A DNA stretch of 64,000 nucleotides from the NCBI GenBank assembly GCA_913055735.1, contig CAJXKD010000002.1, forward strand, positions 660,150 to 724,149, given 5' to 3'. Origin of the DNA: an uncultured Rhodospirillales bacterium (GTDB lineage Bacteria; Pseudomonadota; Alphaproteobacteria; Rhodospirillales; UBA2165). A program made the position numbers and the translations under genes. This document shows, piece after piece, positions 18,740-27,717 of the stretch (the first letter of the stretch is position 1; each line of letters opens with the position of its first letter). The notes under the pieces are model-generated. The model ran no database searches. It was not told the DNA's origin and was given only the letters and a program-made list of their open reading frames with translations.

Positions 18740-19874
18740 AGAAATCCTCGCCGACAGGAATGCCCCGGCTGATGTTGATCTTGAGGGGGCGCCGTTCGGC
18801 AACCGTCAGCCCATACCCCTGCAAGCCGATAATGGTTTGCTGGGTATTGGACAGCAGGATCATCTCCTTGACCCCAAGATCGAGTAGAATTTGCGCGCCA
18901 ATACCGTAGTCGCGCAGGGTCGGTGATGGCCGTCCCGTGGTCTCGAGCGATGCGCGGATACGTTCGGAGAACACGTTCGCTTCGGCGTTGCGGATCATGA
19001 CGATGACCCCCCTGCCCTCGGCCTCGATCATTTCCATGGCCAGATGAAGCTCGAGGGTTTTCTCGGCCGAGAAAATATCGTCGAAGACGTTGAACGAATG
19101 CATCCGAACCAAAACCGGTCCGGGCGACGACGGGTCGCCCTTGACCAGCGCCAGCTGTTCGACGTTGGTCGCCATATTGCGGTAGACGATGGTGCGGAAT
19201 TCATGGCCGCTGATGGTCTTGAGCGGCGCTTCGATGGATTGTTTGACGATCCGGTCGTTCTTGAGCCGGTAAGCAATGAGGTCGGCGATGGTGCCGATTT
19301 TCAAATTGTGCTTTTGCGCAAAGGCGACGAGATCCGGCATACGCGCCATGGTCCCGTCTTCCTTCATGATCTCGCAGATCACGCCGGACGGGTTGAGTCC
19401 TGCGAGACGCGCCATATCGATCGCCGCCTCGGTATGCCCCGCGCGGACCAGTACGCCGCCGTCCCGCGCCATCAGCGGAAAGACGTGGCCGGGGCTGACG
19501 ATGTCATCCTTATTTTTGGTCGGATCGATCGCCGTCGCGATGGTGCGCGCGCGGTCAGGCGCCGAGATACCGGTACTGATTCCATCCCTGGCTTCGATGG
19601 AAATGGTAAAGGCCGTTTGATGGCGCGACAGATTGTCGGTCGCCATCATCTGCAATCCGAGCTCGTTGATCCGTTGTGCGGTCAGCGACAGACAGATGAG
19701 ACCGCGGCCATGGGTCGCCATGAAGTTGATCGCATCGGGTGTCGCCATTTGGGCGGGGATTACGAGATCGCCTTCGTTCTCCCGCTCCTCATCGTCGACC
19801 AAGATAAACATCTTGCCGTTGCGGGCGTCTTGGATGATCTCCTCGATCGAGGACAGATATTCTGTGTGGGGCAC
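18729..19874 (-). CDS. ribB: 3,4-dihydroxy-2-butanone 4-phosphate synthase with degenerate GTP cyclohydrolase II-like domain
   Basis: Residues 1 to about 200 are a full DHBP synthase: [20 protein letters not shown] for metal and substrate, [15 protein letters not shown], and [20 protein letters not shown]. Residues about 205-381 align to RibA by position ([35 protein letters not shown]), but the zinc-binding cysteines of GTP cyclohydrolase II are absent. The C-terminal domain is therefore very probably not a cyclohydrolase. Alphaproteobacteria commonly carry this form plus a separate RibA, which is not in the window. It lies between ribE and ribH. Confidence 0.94.
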   Translation of the reverse strand: MPHTEYLSSIEEIIQDARNGKMFILVDDEERENEGDLVIPAQMATPDAINFMATHGRGLICLSLTAQRINELGLQMMATDNLSRHQTAFTISIEARDGISTGISAPDRARTIATAIDPTKNKDDIVSPGHVFPLMARDGGVLVRAGHTEAAIDMARLAGLNPSGVICEIMKEDGTMARMPDLVAFAQKHNLKIGTIADLIAYRLKNDRIVKQSIEAPLKTISGHEFRTIVYRNMATNVEQLALVKGDPSSPGPVLVRMHSFNVFDDIFSAEKTLELHLAMEMIEAEGRGVIVMIRNAEANVFSERIRASLETTGRPSPTLRDYGIGAQILLDLGVKEMILLSNTQQTIIGLQGYGLTVAERRPLKINISRGIPVGEDFYGQ

Positions 19875-19877
19875 GCG

Positions 19878-20465
19878 TTATTCCTTTCCCAGGAGGCGCG
19901 CAACATACCGTGCCAGCAGGTCGATTTCCAGATTTACCGGCATACCGGCCTCGATGCTGCCAAGGGTCGTGACCTCTTGAGTATGTGGGATGATATTGAC
20001 GGCAAACCAGCCGTTATTAACCTCATTTACGGTCAAGGATATGCCATCGACCGCGACGGAGCCTTTCGGGGCAATATAGGGCAGGAGTTCGACCGGTGGC
20101 TTGATTTGGACCCGGATCGAGTCGCTTTCAGGCCGGATATCGTCTATTTCGCCCACGCCGTCCACGTGGCCGAGGACCATATGGCCGCCCAGCTCATCGG
20201 CGGCCTTGAGAGGGCGCTCGAAATTAACCGGGGTTCCCGCTTTCCAGGTGCCCAACGTGGTGACCCGCAGGGTTTCGCCCGAAACGGTCGCGGCAAACCA
20301 CCCCGGCCCTTTGTCGATCACCGTCAGGCAGACCCCCGAACAGGCCACTGAGGCGCCCAACTCCAGGGTGTCCGTGTCGTAGTGCGTTTCGAATTCAAAG
20401 CGGGCGTCGGCGCCCTTCTCGACGCTGCGGACCGACCCCAGATCGCTGATAATCCCTGTGAACAT
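19878..20465 (-). CDS. ribE: Riboflavin synthase alpha chain
   Basis: The 195-residue protein has the two lumazine-binding repeats: MFTGIISDLGSVRSVE with GASVACSGVCLTVID, then HMVLGHVDGVGEIDDI with VAVDGISLTVNEV. The N-terminal MFTGII is essential for catalysis in the family. It dismutates two lumazines into riboflavin plus the pyrimidine. It sits 3 bases before ribB and 7 bases after ribD in the same operon. Confidence 0.96.
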   Translation of the reverse strand: MFTGIISDLGSVRSVEKGADARFEFETHYDTDTLELGASVACSGVCLTVIDKGPGWFAATVSGETLRVTTLGTWKAGTPVNFERPLKAADELGGHMVLGHVDGVGEIDDIRPESDSIRVQIKPPVELLPYIAPKGSVAVDGISLTVNEVNNGWFAVNIIPHTQEVTTLGSIEAGMPVNLEIDLLARYVARLLGKE

Positions 20466-20472
20466 GATCAGG

Positions 20473-21555
20473 TTATTCGTCTCTTTTTTCGTAGGTTTCC
20501 ATGATATCGGCCCCGACCGGGGTTGTCGCCATCAGAGCAAACGCCGGCGCCTGCGCCAAGTTCTCCAGGCCGAATCCGGCGATCATCGCTGCCCCATCTC
20601 CGCCGATAATCTTAGGTGCCCGGAACGACACGATCCGATCGACAAGCCCGGCTTTAAGAAAGCCTGCGGCCACGCCGGCGCCTCCCTCGACCAGCACCCG
20701 TGTCAGCCCCCGCTCCCCCAGGGCGGCGGCCACGGCGACGGGATCGGGATGACCTTCCGCCGCCAGAACGCGGATGACGGTTACGCCGGTCGCTTCATAA
20801 GGCGCGGTCGCCTGCTCAGCGTGGCTATCGACGGTTATCAGCCACACCGGGCCGTCCTTCCCTGCCGATCGCATAAGCTTCCCGTCTGCCGGTGTCCGGA
20901 GACGACCGTCGACGACGATCCGGACGAGACCTGTCGCGGAAATGCCGGGTAACCGGCACGTCAGCATAGGGTCGTCCGCAATCGCCGTGCCGCTGCCGAT
21001 CAGGATGGCATCATGGGTCAACCGCAGGAGATGCCCGGCTGCGCGCGCCTCGTCGCCGGTGATCCATTTGCTTTCGCCGCCGGCTGTCGCAATCCGGCCA
21101 TCCAGGGACGCAGCCGATTTGAGGGTAAATAAGGGACGGCCCTCGATGATCCGCTTGAAAAAACCCGCATTGATCGCGTGCGCTGCCTCGCCGCCGGGCC
21201 CGACGATAGTCGCGATCCCAGCGTCTTTGATCCGGCGGATGCCGTCCCCCGCGGTGCGCGGATCCGGGTCCCCGGTCGCAACAACGACCCGGGCGACACC
21301 CGCCTCGATAACGGCATCGGCGCAGGGCGGTGTCTGGCCGGTATGCGCGCAAGGCTCCAGGGTTACGTATAAATCGGCCCCTTTGGCAGCCTCGCCCGCG
21401 CGTGCCAACGCCTCGGTTTCGGCATGGGGCCGCCCGCTAGGCTGTGTCCAGCCTCGGCCGACAATCCGCCCGTCTTTGACGATCACGCAGCCGACGGCCG
21501 GATTGGGCCAAACGTTGCCCAGTCCACGCCGCGCCAGCGCCAGGGCGGCGCTCAT
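20473..21555 (-). CDS. ribD: Bifunctional riboflavin deaminase/reductase RibD
   Basis: The deaminase half carries the zinc signature HAETEAL and PCAHTGQTPPCADA. The reductase half starts near FTLKSAASLDGRIATAGG and includes GSGTAIADDPMLTCRLPG and RVLVEGGAGVAAGFL. With Met at 21555 the protein has 360 residues but starts close to the first helix. An ATG at 21678 in the same frame gives 401 residues and would overlap nrdR by 83 bases, with a Ser/Arg-rich tail unlike the family. The true start may lie between them. It converts the GTP-derived pyrimidine in two steps. Confidence 0.92.
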   Translation of the reverse strand: MSAALALARRGLGNVWPNPAVGCVIVKDGRIVGRGWTQPSGRPHAETEALARAGEAAKGADLYVTLEPCAHTGQTPPCADAVIEAGVARVVVATGDPDPRTAGDGIRRIKDAGIATIVGPGGEAAHAINAGFFKRIIEGRPLFTLKSAASLDGRIATAGGESKWITGDEARAAGHLLRLTHDAILIGSGTAIADDPMLTCRLPGISATGLVRIVVDGRLRTPADGKLMRSAGKDGPVWLITVDSHAEQATAPYEATGVTVIRVLAAEGHPDPVAVAAALGERGLTRVLVEGGAGVAAGFLKAGLVDRIVSFRAPKIIGGDGAAMIAGFGLENLAQAPAFALMATTPVGADIMETYEKRDE

Positions 21556-21595
21556 ATAGGAATGGTCGGAAGGAATTAGCCCGGGCGAGCCCAGT

Positions 21596-22048
21596 TTACT
21601 CGCCGCCCAATTTGACCACGAAGTCCTCGAAGTCCTTGGCTTCGCGGAAATTACGATAGACCGAGGCGAAGCGGACATAAGCGACCTGATCGAGATCGGC
21701 TAGCACATCCATCACGATCTCGCCGATGACCTTCGACGGAACCTCCGTTTCACCCAGGCTTTCCAAGCGCCGCTGAATACTGTTCACGATGCGCTCGATC
21801 TGCTCCTCGTCCACCGGACGTTTTTGAAGCGCTATCTTCAAAGATCGCGATAACTTATCGCGATCAAACAATTCTTTATCACCATCCTTTTTGACGACCA
21901 TGATCTCCCGAAGCTGCACCCGCTCGAACGTCGTCCACCGGGCGCCGCACTCGGGGCAGTATCGCCGGCGGCGGATAGCGGCATTGTCTTCGGTCGGACG
22001 CGAGTCCTTCACTTGGGTGTCGTTATGACCACAGAATGGGCAGCGCAT
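21596..22048 (-). CDS. nrdR: Transcriptional repressor NrdR
   Basis: The start at 22048 gives [18 protein letters not shown], the exact family N-terminus. Upstream in-frame codons to 22198 are shadow sequence of glyA. The 150 residues contain a zinc ribbon (CPFC near 3-6 and CPEC near 31-34) and an ATP-cone domain ([20 protein letters not shown]). NrdR represses ribonucleotide reductase genes when dATP is high. It lies between glyA (37 bases upstream) and ribD, a common order in proteobacteria. Confidence 0.97.
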   Translation of the reverse strand: MRCPFCGHNDTQVKDSRPTEDNAAIRRRRYCPECGARWTTFERVQLREIMVVKKDGDKELFDRDKLSRSLKIALQKRPVDEEQIERIVNSIQRRLESLGETEVPSKVIGEIVMDVLADLDQVAYVRFASVYRNFREAKDFEDFVVKLGGE

Positions 22049-22085
22049 ACATATTCGTCCTTGTTCGGCTCCGGGCCTTGGTACC

Positions 22086-23396
22086 TCAGAACCCGGGGTA
22101 GATGGGAAACTTCTTACACAGATCCGCAACCTTCGCCTTGACGGCCTGCTCGACCGCCGTGTTGTCCTCGGGGTTGGCCGCAAGACCATCCAGGACATCG
22201 CTGATCAGTTCACCGACCAACCGGAATTCGGCCGGGCCGAAACCGCGGCTGGTTCCGACGGGCGCCCCCAGACGGACACCGGACGTCACCGTCGGTTTTT
22301 CCGGGTCGAAGGGAATGGCGTTCTTGTTGCAGGTAATGTGCGCCCGCTCGAGGCTCTGCTCGGCCGCTTTACCGGTCAGTCCCTTGGGGCGGAGATCGAC
22401 CAGCATCAAATGTGTGTCGGTTCCGCCGGACACGATATCGCAACCGCGCTCGGCAAGTACCGCCGCAAGTGTTTTGGCATTCTCGACCACATTCTGCCCA
22501 TAGGCTTTGAATTCGGGGCGCAGTGCTTCGCCGAATGCCACGGCCTTGGCGGCCACAACGTGCATCAGCGGACCGCCTTGCAGGCCCGGGAAGACTGCCG
22601 AATTGATCTTCTTGGCGATGTCCTCGTCGCTGGTGAGAACCATACCGCCCCGGGGCCCCCGCAACGTCTTGTGGGTCGTGGTCGTGACCACATGGGCATG
22701 GGGAAACGGGCTCGGATGGGCACCGGCCGCGACCAGCCCCGCGAAGTGAGCCATGTCGACCATGAGCAAGGCACCGACTTCATCCGCAATTTCGCGGAAT
22801 TTAGCGAAATCGATGATCCGCGGATAAGCGGAACCACCGGCAATGATCAGCTTCGGCTTGTGCTCTCGGGCCAGCCGTTCGACTTCATCGATGTCAATCT
22901 GTGCGTCTTCCTGGCGGACGCCGTACTGAACCGCGTTGAACCACTTGCCGGACATATTGAACTTGGCGCCATGTGTGAGGTGACCGCCGGCTGCCAGGGA
23001 CATGCCCATCAAGGTATCGCCGGGTTGCAGCAAGGCGAGCAAAACACTCTGGTTTGCCTGCGATCCGGAACTCGGCTGAACATTGGCAAAGCCGCAGCCG
23101 AAAAGCTTGGTGGCGCGTTCGATGGCAAGCGTTTCCGCAATATCGACGAACTCGCAACCGCCGTAGTAGCGCCGGCCAGAATAACCTTCCGCGTATTTGT
23201 TGGTCAGCACCGAGCCCTGAGCTTCGAGGACCGCGCGGGAGACGATGTTCTCCGAGGCGATCAACTCGATCTGATCTTGCTGCCGGCCCAATTCCTTGCG
23301 GACGGCGGCATAGATTTCGGGATCACTGTCGGCTAGGGAGTCCGAGAAAAACGAGTCGTTCATAGCCCCCGCGTCGTCGGCATTGGCTAGTGGCAT
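22086..23396 (-). CDS. glyA: Serine hydroxymethyltransferase
   Basis: The 436-residue PLP enzyme interconverts serine and glycine with tetrahydrofolate, supplying one-carbon units. Motifs are [54 protein letters not shown], and the PLP-lysine site [14 protein letters not shown] with Lys243. GAGAGGA lies about 10 bases before the ATG at 23396. Met12 (23363) is a less well-supported start. The 5' leader has an unusual set of hairpins (see 23447-23564), so expression may be controlled by attenuation. Confidence 0.97.
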   Translation of the reverse strand: MPLANADDAGAMNDSFFSDSLADSDPEIYAAVRKELGRQQDQIELIASENIVSRAVLEAQGSVLTNKYAEGYSGRRYYGGCEFVDIAETLAIERATKLFGCGFANVQPSSGSQANQSVLLALLQPGDTLMGMSLAAGGHLTHGAKFNMSGKWFNAVQYGVRQEDAQIDIDEVERLAREHKPKLIIAGGSAYPRIIDFAKFREIADEVGALLMVDMAHFAGLVAAGAHPSPFPHAHVVTTTTHKTLRGPRGGMVLTSDEDIAKKINSAVFPGLQGGPLMHVVAAKAVAFGEALRPEFKAYGQNVVENAKTLAAVLAERGCDIVSGGTDTHLMLVDLRPKGLTGKAAEQSLERAHITCNKNAIPFDPEKPTVTSGVRLGAPVGTSRGFGPAEFRLVGELISDVLDGLAANPEDNTAVEQAVKAKVADLCKKFPIYPGF

Positions 23397-23413
23397 TTAG
23401 TTTTTTCCTCTCA

Positions 23414-23433
23414 CTTGGTTATATATGTCCAAG
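23414..23433 (-). promoter_or_regulatory. Small hairpin next to the glyA Shine-Dalgarno
   Basis: CTTGG (23414-23418) and CCAAG (23429-23433) form a 5-bp stem around an AT-rich loop. On the minus strand the hairpin ends directly before GAGAGGA (23406-23412), so folding could limit ribosome access to glyA. Confidence 0.4.
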
Positions 23434-23446
23434 AGTCTTTTTGGGC

Positions 23447-23564
23447 ATCGGATAAAAAGCGGGGCCCCGAAATTACCCTCGGTGCGCCCCGCTCGGCGGC
23501 GACGTCAAAATATCCGATCTTCGCGCCCTCCGATACCACATATCGGCGGCAGGTGCCAGCCTGC
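23447..23564 (-). promoter_or_regulatory. Structured glyA leader with terminator-like hairpin, possible attenuator or riboswitch
   Basis: On the minus strand, in transcript order, there are three elements. The first is a GCAGG/CCTGC hairpin (23549-23564). The second is a CCGATA/TATCGG hairpin (23530-23546). The third is a long-range helix, TATCCGAT (23511-23518) with ATCGGATA (23447-23454), that encloses a GC-rich stem, GCGGGGC with GCCCCGC (23459-23492), followed by TTTTT (23454-23458). TATCGG in the second element could instead pair with CCGAT in the last arm. Mutually exclusive folds before a terminator-like stem suggest conditional control. It does not show the conserved glycine-riboswitch core. 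Confidence 0.45.
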
Positions 23565-23861
23565 TACCATAATTCGGGGAATCCTGCCCACATTGGGCGT
23601 CGGCCCCGATGGGAGCCGTCCAAAGCGGGCATAAACCGGGCTGATCCCGAGGCGCGCCGGCGGACCTGCCGACCGAGCTTCCTACATCGGAAGTCTTTGG
23701 TTTCGGCGCCGATTTACTGTGGCTTTACTATGTATTTTGCCATATTTGAGTTGTCCCCGTTTGCGATTGTCGCTACCGTCAAATCATCGTCGCAGAACGA
23801 TTGTCACCACCATCAAACTATCCTTTACGGAATACAAAATCAGGGAGGGGGGTAAGACTCA
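23565..23861. other. Intergenic region between divergent glyA and mucR
   Basis: No convincing coding frame is seen. Plus-strand ORFs here have no Shine-Dalgarno and no recognisable protein pattern. The mucR-proximal half becomes AT-rich (about 23716-23760, TTTACTGTGGCTTTACTATG and following), plausible as promoter and as autoregulatory MucR target. It also holds a diverged direct repeat at 23765-23823. Confidence 0.6.
23765..23823 (+). repeat. Two diverged 25-base direct repeats in the mucR upstream region
   Basis: CGATTGTCGCTACCGTCAAA with ATCATC-type end (23765-23789) recurs as CGATTGTCACCACCATCAAA with CTATC end (23799-23823), 20 of 25 positions identical, with a period of 34 bases. The copies end about 72 and 38 bases before the mucR start, so they lie in the leader or promoter. 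Confidence 0.6.
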
Positions 23862-24305
23862 ATGAACGCGACAAGCGCGAATGACGCGTCAAAAAAAGAA
23901 ATTCTTCGAATGGCTGTTGAAGTCGTTGCATCCTATGTCGGACGCAATCAGGTTCCGAGCAATCAGCTACCCGACGTGATCCATACCGTTTTCAATTCCA
24001 TGACCAACCTCGACAAGAACGACACGGTGCTTCCCGAAGAAGAATTGAAGCCGGCCGTTCCGATCCGACGGTCCATCTCGCCCGACTATATCGTCTGTCT
24101 CGAGGACGGAAAAAAACTCAAGATGCTGAAACGGCATCTGCGGACCACCTATGGCATGACACCTGACGAGTACCGCGCGAAATGGAAGTTGCCCCACGAT
24201 TACCCCATGGTAGCGCCGAACTATGCCAAGCAACGGTCGGAATTTGCCAAGAATATCGGTCTCGGCAAGCAGTCGAAACGAACGAAAAGCCGAAAGAAAA
24301 GCTAG
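23862..24305 (+). CDS. mucR: MucR/Ros-family zinc-finger transcriptional regulator
   Basis: The 147-residue protein matches MucR: an N-terminal oligomerisation region, then VPIRRSISPDYIVCLEDGKK and LKMLKRHLRTTYGMTPDEYR, and KWKLPHDYPMVAPNYAKQRS with a basic tail. The finger has Cys, His and a downstream His, while the second Cys position is Asp, as in known MucR proteins. MucR binds AT-rich DNA as a global silencer of surface, motility and cell-cycle genes in alphaproteobacteria and usually represses itself. GGGAGGGGGG precedes the ATG. It is followed after 57 bases by livG. Confidence 0.95.
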   Translation: MNATSANDASKKEILRMAVEVVASYVGRNQVPSNQLPDVIHTVFNSMTNLDKNDTVLPEEELKPAVPIRRSISPDYIVCLEDGKKLKMLKRHLRTTYGMTPDEYRAKWKLPHDYPMVAPNYAKQRSEFAKNIGLGKQSKRTKSRKKS

Positions 24306-24362
24306 GTCCCGCCAACTGTTGTTTCTAAATACGGCGCCGGCAAACGAGGCAGACGCCAGATC

Positions 24363-25136
24363 GTGACGATCGAAGTCCAACATATCAGCAAGTTCTTTGG
24401 CGGGATCACGGCGCTGGAGGACTGCTCGCTGACCATTGAGGAAGGTACGATCACCGGCCTGATCGGCCCCAATGGCGCGGGGAAATCGACGCTCTTCAAC
24501 ATCATCGCGGGGTCCATGAAACCGGATGGTGGCCGCGTGCTGTTTCGCGGCCGGGATGTTACCGGACTGGCGCCACACCGCCTATTCCATGAGGGTATCG
24601 TCCGGACATTCCAAGTACCCAACGAATTTTCGCGCATGACCGTCCGCGAAAACCTGATGACCGTGCCGCCGGCACAATTGGGAGAGAACCTTTTCTCGGC
24701 ATGGTTCCAATGGAACCGCGTTCGGACGCAGGAGCGCGATATCGCATACGACGTCGATGAGGTGCTTGCATTTCTGAACCTGGCACATGTCGCCGACACT
24801 CCAGCAGGCGCTCTGTCCGGCGGCCAAAAGAAGCTCCTGGAACTTGGCCGCACAATGATGACGGACGCCAAACTGGTGTTGCTCGATGAACCGGGCGCGG
24901 GCGTAAACCGTTCTCTTCTCGCTCATTTGGTCGACGCCATACGCCGGTTGAACGAAGAGCGCGGCTATACGTTTTGCATCATCGAACACGATATGGATCT
25001 GGTCGCCGATCTCTGTAATCCCGTCATCGCGATGATGCGGGGTCGCATCCTTGCCCAGGGCACCATGGCCGAGGTCCGGTCCCATCCCGATGTCCTAGAC
25101 GCCTATTTCGGCGGCAGCGTGGAGGCCGTCCGGTGA
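24363..25136 (+). CDS. livG: Branched-chain amino acid ABC transporter ATPase LivG
   Basis: The start is a GTG at 24363 with GAGGCAG upstream. The 257-residue ATPase has Walker A GPNGAGKST, signature LSGGQKKLLELGRTMM and Walker B KLVLLDEPGAGVN. The extended LivG insert region (APHRLFHEGIVRTFQVPNEF) separates it from LivF. The alternative substrate for such Liv-type systems is urea or short amides. It starts the livGFHM block, with a 4-base overlap into livF. No substrate-binding gene sits in this strand's operon. livK is encoded on the other strand at 29.0-30.2 kb. Confidence 0.93.
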   Translation: MTIEVQHISKFFGGITALEDCSLTIEEGTITGLIGPNGAGKSTLFNIIAGSMKPDGGRVLFRGRDVTGLAPHRLFHEGIVRTFQVPNEFSRMTVRENLMTVPPAQLGENLFSAWFQWNRVRTQERDIAYDVDEVLAFLNLAHVADTPAGALSGGQKKLLELGRTMMTDAKLVLLDEPGAGVNRSLLAHLVDAIRRLNEERGYTFCIIEHDMDLVADLCNPVIAMMRGRILAQGTMAEVRSHPDVLDAYFGGSVEAVR

Positions 25137-25840
25137 CGACACTTCTGGAGGTCATTGACATTCGCGCGGGTTATGGCGAGGCCGATATTCTGAACGGTCT
25201 GACCCTGACACTCTCGGACAATGAGATTGCCGTCATTATCGGGCCTAACGGGGCCGGAAAATCCACGCTGATGAAGGCAATCTTTGGACTTGTCTCCGTC
25301 CATGGGGGCGACATCCGGTTCGCGGGTCAGGTCATCTCGGGACGACGTGCGGACCAGATTGCCAAACTCGGATTGAGCTACGTTCCCCAGGAACGAAACG
25401 TTTTTGCGTCCATGACGGTTCACGAAAATCTGGAAATGGGCGCCTATTTGCTGCGAGCCGGATTACGCGATCATCTCTCGCGCGTCTACGACTTGTTCCC
25501 CCAGCTTCAGGAACGCCGGAACCAGATCGCGGGAACGCTCTCCGGCGGCGAGCGGCAAATGTTGGCCATGGGCCGGGCCCTTATGCTTGATCCCCGATTG
25601 TTGCTCCTTGACGAGCCGACAGCCGCCCTCGCCCCTCGCTATGTGGCGGAGACCTTCGAGCGCATTCGCGAGATCAGATCCCAGGGCATCGGCGTATTGA
25701 TGGTCGAACAGAATGCGCGTCAGGCGTTGGCCGTTGCCGATAGGGGGATCGTTCTGGTCATGGGTCAAAACCGTTTCGAGGATTCCGGCCCTAAGCTGCT
25801 GGCCAATCGCGAAATCGCCGAGATGTATTTAGGGGGCTAA
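25133..25840 (+). CDS. livF: Branched-chain amino acid ABC transporter ATPase LivF
   Basis: This 235-residue ATPase begins at a GTG overlapping the livG stop (GTGA). It carries Walker A GPNGAGKST, LSGGERQMLAMGRALM and Walker B LLLLDEPTAAL, and the LivF-typical LGLSYVPQERNVFASMTVHE. It forms the ATPase dimer with LivG on the inner face of the membrane. livH follows after 7 bases. Confidence 0.93.
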   Translation: MTTLLEVIDIRAGYGEADILNGLTLTLSDNEIAVIIGPNGAGKSTLMKAIFGLVSVHGGDIRFAGQVISGRRADQIAKLGLSYVPQERNVFASMTVHENLEMGAYLLRAGLRDHLSRVYDLFPQLQERRNQIAGTLSGGERQMLAMGRALMLDPRLLLLDEPTAALAPRYVAETFERIREIRSQGIGVLMVEQNARQALAVADRGIVLVMGQNRFEDSGPKLLANREIAEMYLGG

Positions 25841-25847
25841 GCCGGCG

Positions 25848-26708
25848 ATGATCGATTTCCTTCAGCTTCTGATCTATGGGATCGTTCTCGGTAGTATTCT
25901 GACCCTCGGGGCCATCGGCGCCTCCTTGGTTTACGGTATCCTGCGCTTTGCCAATTTCGCCCATGGCGACATGATGACCGTCGGCGCCTATCTCGCACTG
26001 GTGGCCGTTACGACAACGGGAATGTCGGTCTATGTCGCGCTGCCTTTTGCCATGATCGGTGGGGCCGCCATTGCCATATTCTTCGATCAGATCGTCTATA
26101 AACGCCTGCGCCGCACGGTACCGATAATTCTCCTGATCTCGTCGTTCAGCACCGCCCTGATCCTGCGCAGCGTTACGCAACTGATCTGGGGTCCGAAAAA
26201 TCAGGTATACGAGGCCGGTATTTCCCTCCCCTACGTCGTCGGCGGTGTACGTATCCGCCCTGATCACGTGACCATTTTCGTCGGTTCGGTTCTGCTGATC
26301 ATCGCGTTTCATTTGTTCCTCAAATATACCATGGCCGGCAAGGCCATGCGCGCCATGAGCGACAACGTCGATCTCGCGCGGATCAGCGGTGTGAATAGTG
26401 AACGGGTCTTTCTGTGGACATGGGCCATCGGCGGCGCCTTGGCGGCTGCCGCCGGTGTGTTCCTGGCTCTCGACACGCGGCTCCATCCGGAAATGGGCTG
26501 GCATGTGTTGCTTGCCGTTTTCGCGGCGGTCATCGTCGGTGGTATCGGGCGGCCTTATGGCGCGATTGCCGGCGGCATGATCATCGGCGTCGCGACGGAA
26601 CTTTCGACGATGGTATTCGAACCGGCCTACAAACCCGCCGTCGCGTTTGCCTTGATGGTGATCGTTCTCGTGTTACGGCCGACCGGCGTGATCAAAGGAC
26701 AGCCATGA
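25848..26708 (+). CDS. livH: Branched-chain amino acid ABC transporter permease LivH
   Basis: The 286-residue protein is a typical LivH permease with about eight helices: FLQLLIYGIVLGSILTLGAI (first helix), LVYGILRFANFAHGDMMTVG, and late GRPYGAIAGGMIIGVATELS. The start at 25848 follows the livF stop by 7 bases. It overlaps livM by an ATGA junction at 26705-26708. Confidence 0.94.
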   Translation: MIDFLQLLIYGIVLGSILTLGAIGASLVYGILRFANFAHGDMMTVGAYLALVAVTTTGMSVYVALPFAMIGGAAIAIFFDQIVYKRLRRTVPIILLISSFSTALILRSVTQLIWGPKNQVYEAGISLPYVVGGVRIRPDHVTIFVGSVLLIIAFHLFLKYTMAGKAMRAMSDNVDLARISGVNSERVFLWTWAIGGALAAAAGVFLALDTRLHPEMGWHVLLAVFAAVIVGGIGRPYGAIAGGMIIGVATELSTMVFEPAYKPAVAFALMVIVLVLRPTGVIKGQP

Positions 26709-27646
26709 TGGAAGACCTGTTGGGATCGGTCACGTTCGGGGTGTTTTTCCTCACAACCGTCGGAATTTATGTGGTGTCCGTGCTTGGGCTGAATTTGCAG
26801 TGGGGTATGACCGGGCAACTCAATTTCGGCATTGCCGGGTTCTTTGCCCTCGGCGCCTACACTTCCGCCATCATGACCACGGCGCCCAGCGATCATCATC
26901 TCGGCGGGTTCGAGATGCCGATATTCGTCGGCTTTGCCGCGGCCATGATCGTCGCCGGGATCACGGCCGTGCTGGTCGGCCTGATAACCGTTCGGCTACG
27001 TACCGACTATCTGGCCATCGCCACCATCGGCATTGCCGAAATCGTCCGCCTGTTTCTCAAGAACGAAGATTGGTTGACTAATGGCGTGCGCGGTATTCCC
27101 GGCATTCCGCGTCCATTCGAGGCGTCTGTCGGCGACAATATGTTCGTCTTCATGGCTATTGTCTTTTTCTGCGTGGTGCTTGTCTATCTGGCGCTGGAAC
27201 GGGCGCGCCGCGCGCCCTGGGGACGGGTGCTCCGCGCCATCCGGGAAAACGAAATGGGCGCCGAGGCGGCCGGCAAGCACATTACCCGCTTCCGTCTCGA
27301 GGCCTTCGTGGTCGGCTCGATGATCATGGGACTTGCCGGTGCCCTCTTCGCTCATCAGATCGGCTTCATCAGCCCAGAAGCCTTCACGCCGCGTTTCGCC
27401 ACCTTCATCGTTTGGGTGATGCTGATTGCCGGCGGCAGCGGCAACAACCGCGGCGCGATGCTCGGCGCGCTTGTGATCTGGCTGGTGTGGTCGGGAACCG
27501 GCTTCGTGACCAGCATTGTTCCGCCCGAATACGCCACCCAGGTAAGCGCGGTCCGGCTGTTGATGATTGGGGTGCTCGTCCAAGTCATCCTGCTCTACCG
27601 GCCGGAAGGGCTTTTGCCAGAAAAACCGCCAAATTCAAGGACTTAA
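26705..27646 (+). CDS. livM: Branched-chain amino acid ABC transporter permease LivM
   Basis: The start is taken at the ATG overlapping the livH stop. The open frame runs back to 26414 but there it only shadows livH. The 313-residue permease has LNLQWGMTGQLNFGIAGFFA, TVRLRTDYLAIATIGIAEI, and GRVLRAIRENEMGAEAAGKH with the EAA-type loop. It pairs with LivH as the channel. The operon ends here. A lipoprotein gene follows after 71 bases. Confidence 0.94.
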   Translation: MMEDLLGSVTFGVFFLTTVGIYVVSVLGLNLQWGMTGQLNFGIAGFFALGAYTSAIMTTAPSDHHLGGFEMPIFVGFAAAMIVAGITAVLVGLITVRLRTDYLAIATIGIAEIVRLFLKNEDWLTNGVRGIPGIPRPFEASVGDNMFVFMAIVFFCVVLVYLALERARRAPWGRVLRAIRENEMGAEAAGKHITRFRLEAFVVGSMIMGLAGALFAHQIGFISPEAFTPRFATFIVWVMLIAGGSGNNRGAMLGALVIWLVWSGTGFVTSIVPPEYATQVSAVRLLMIGVLVQVILLYRPEGLLPEKPPNSRT

Positions 27647-27717
27647 TCGGCTAATGACTCGGTACCTTCTTGTCTTGATATCACGGGGCCTAATAAAATG
27701 AACGATGGGTACGAACA

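Noticed and set aside
19044..20351. 435-codon open frame opposite ribB and ribE
   Set aside because: Antisense shadow spanning two well-identified genes, with no protein pattern of its own.
23447..23564. Glycine riboswitch ahead of glyA
   Set aside because: The conserved GGAGAG and CCGAAGGGG-type core elements are not found in order. The hairpins are real but belong to no riboswitch I can name.
23415..23855. 146-codon open frame in the glyA-mucR gap
   Set aside because: It crosses the structured glyA leader and the mucR promoter repeats, has no Shine-Dalgarno and no family pattern.
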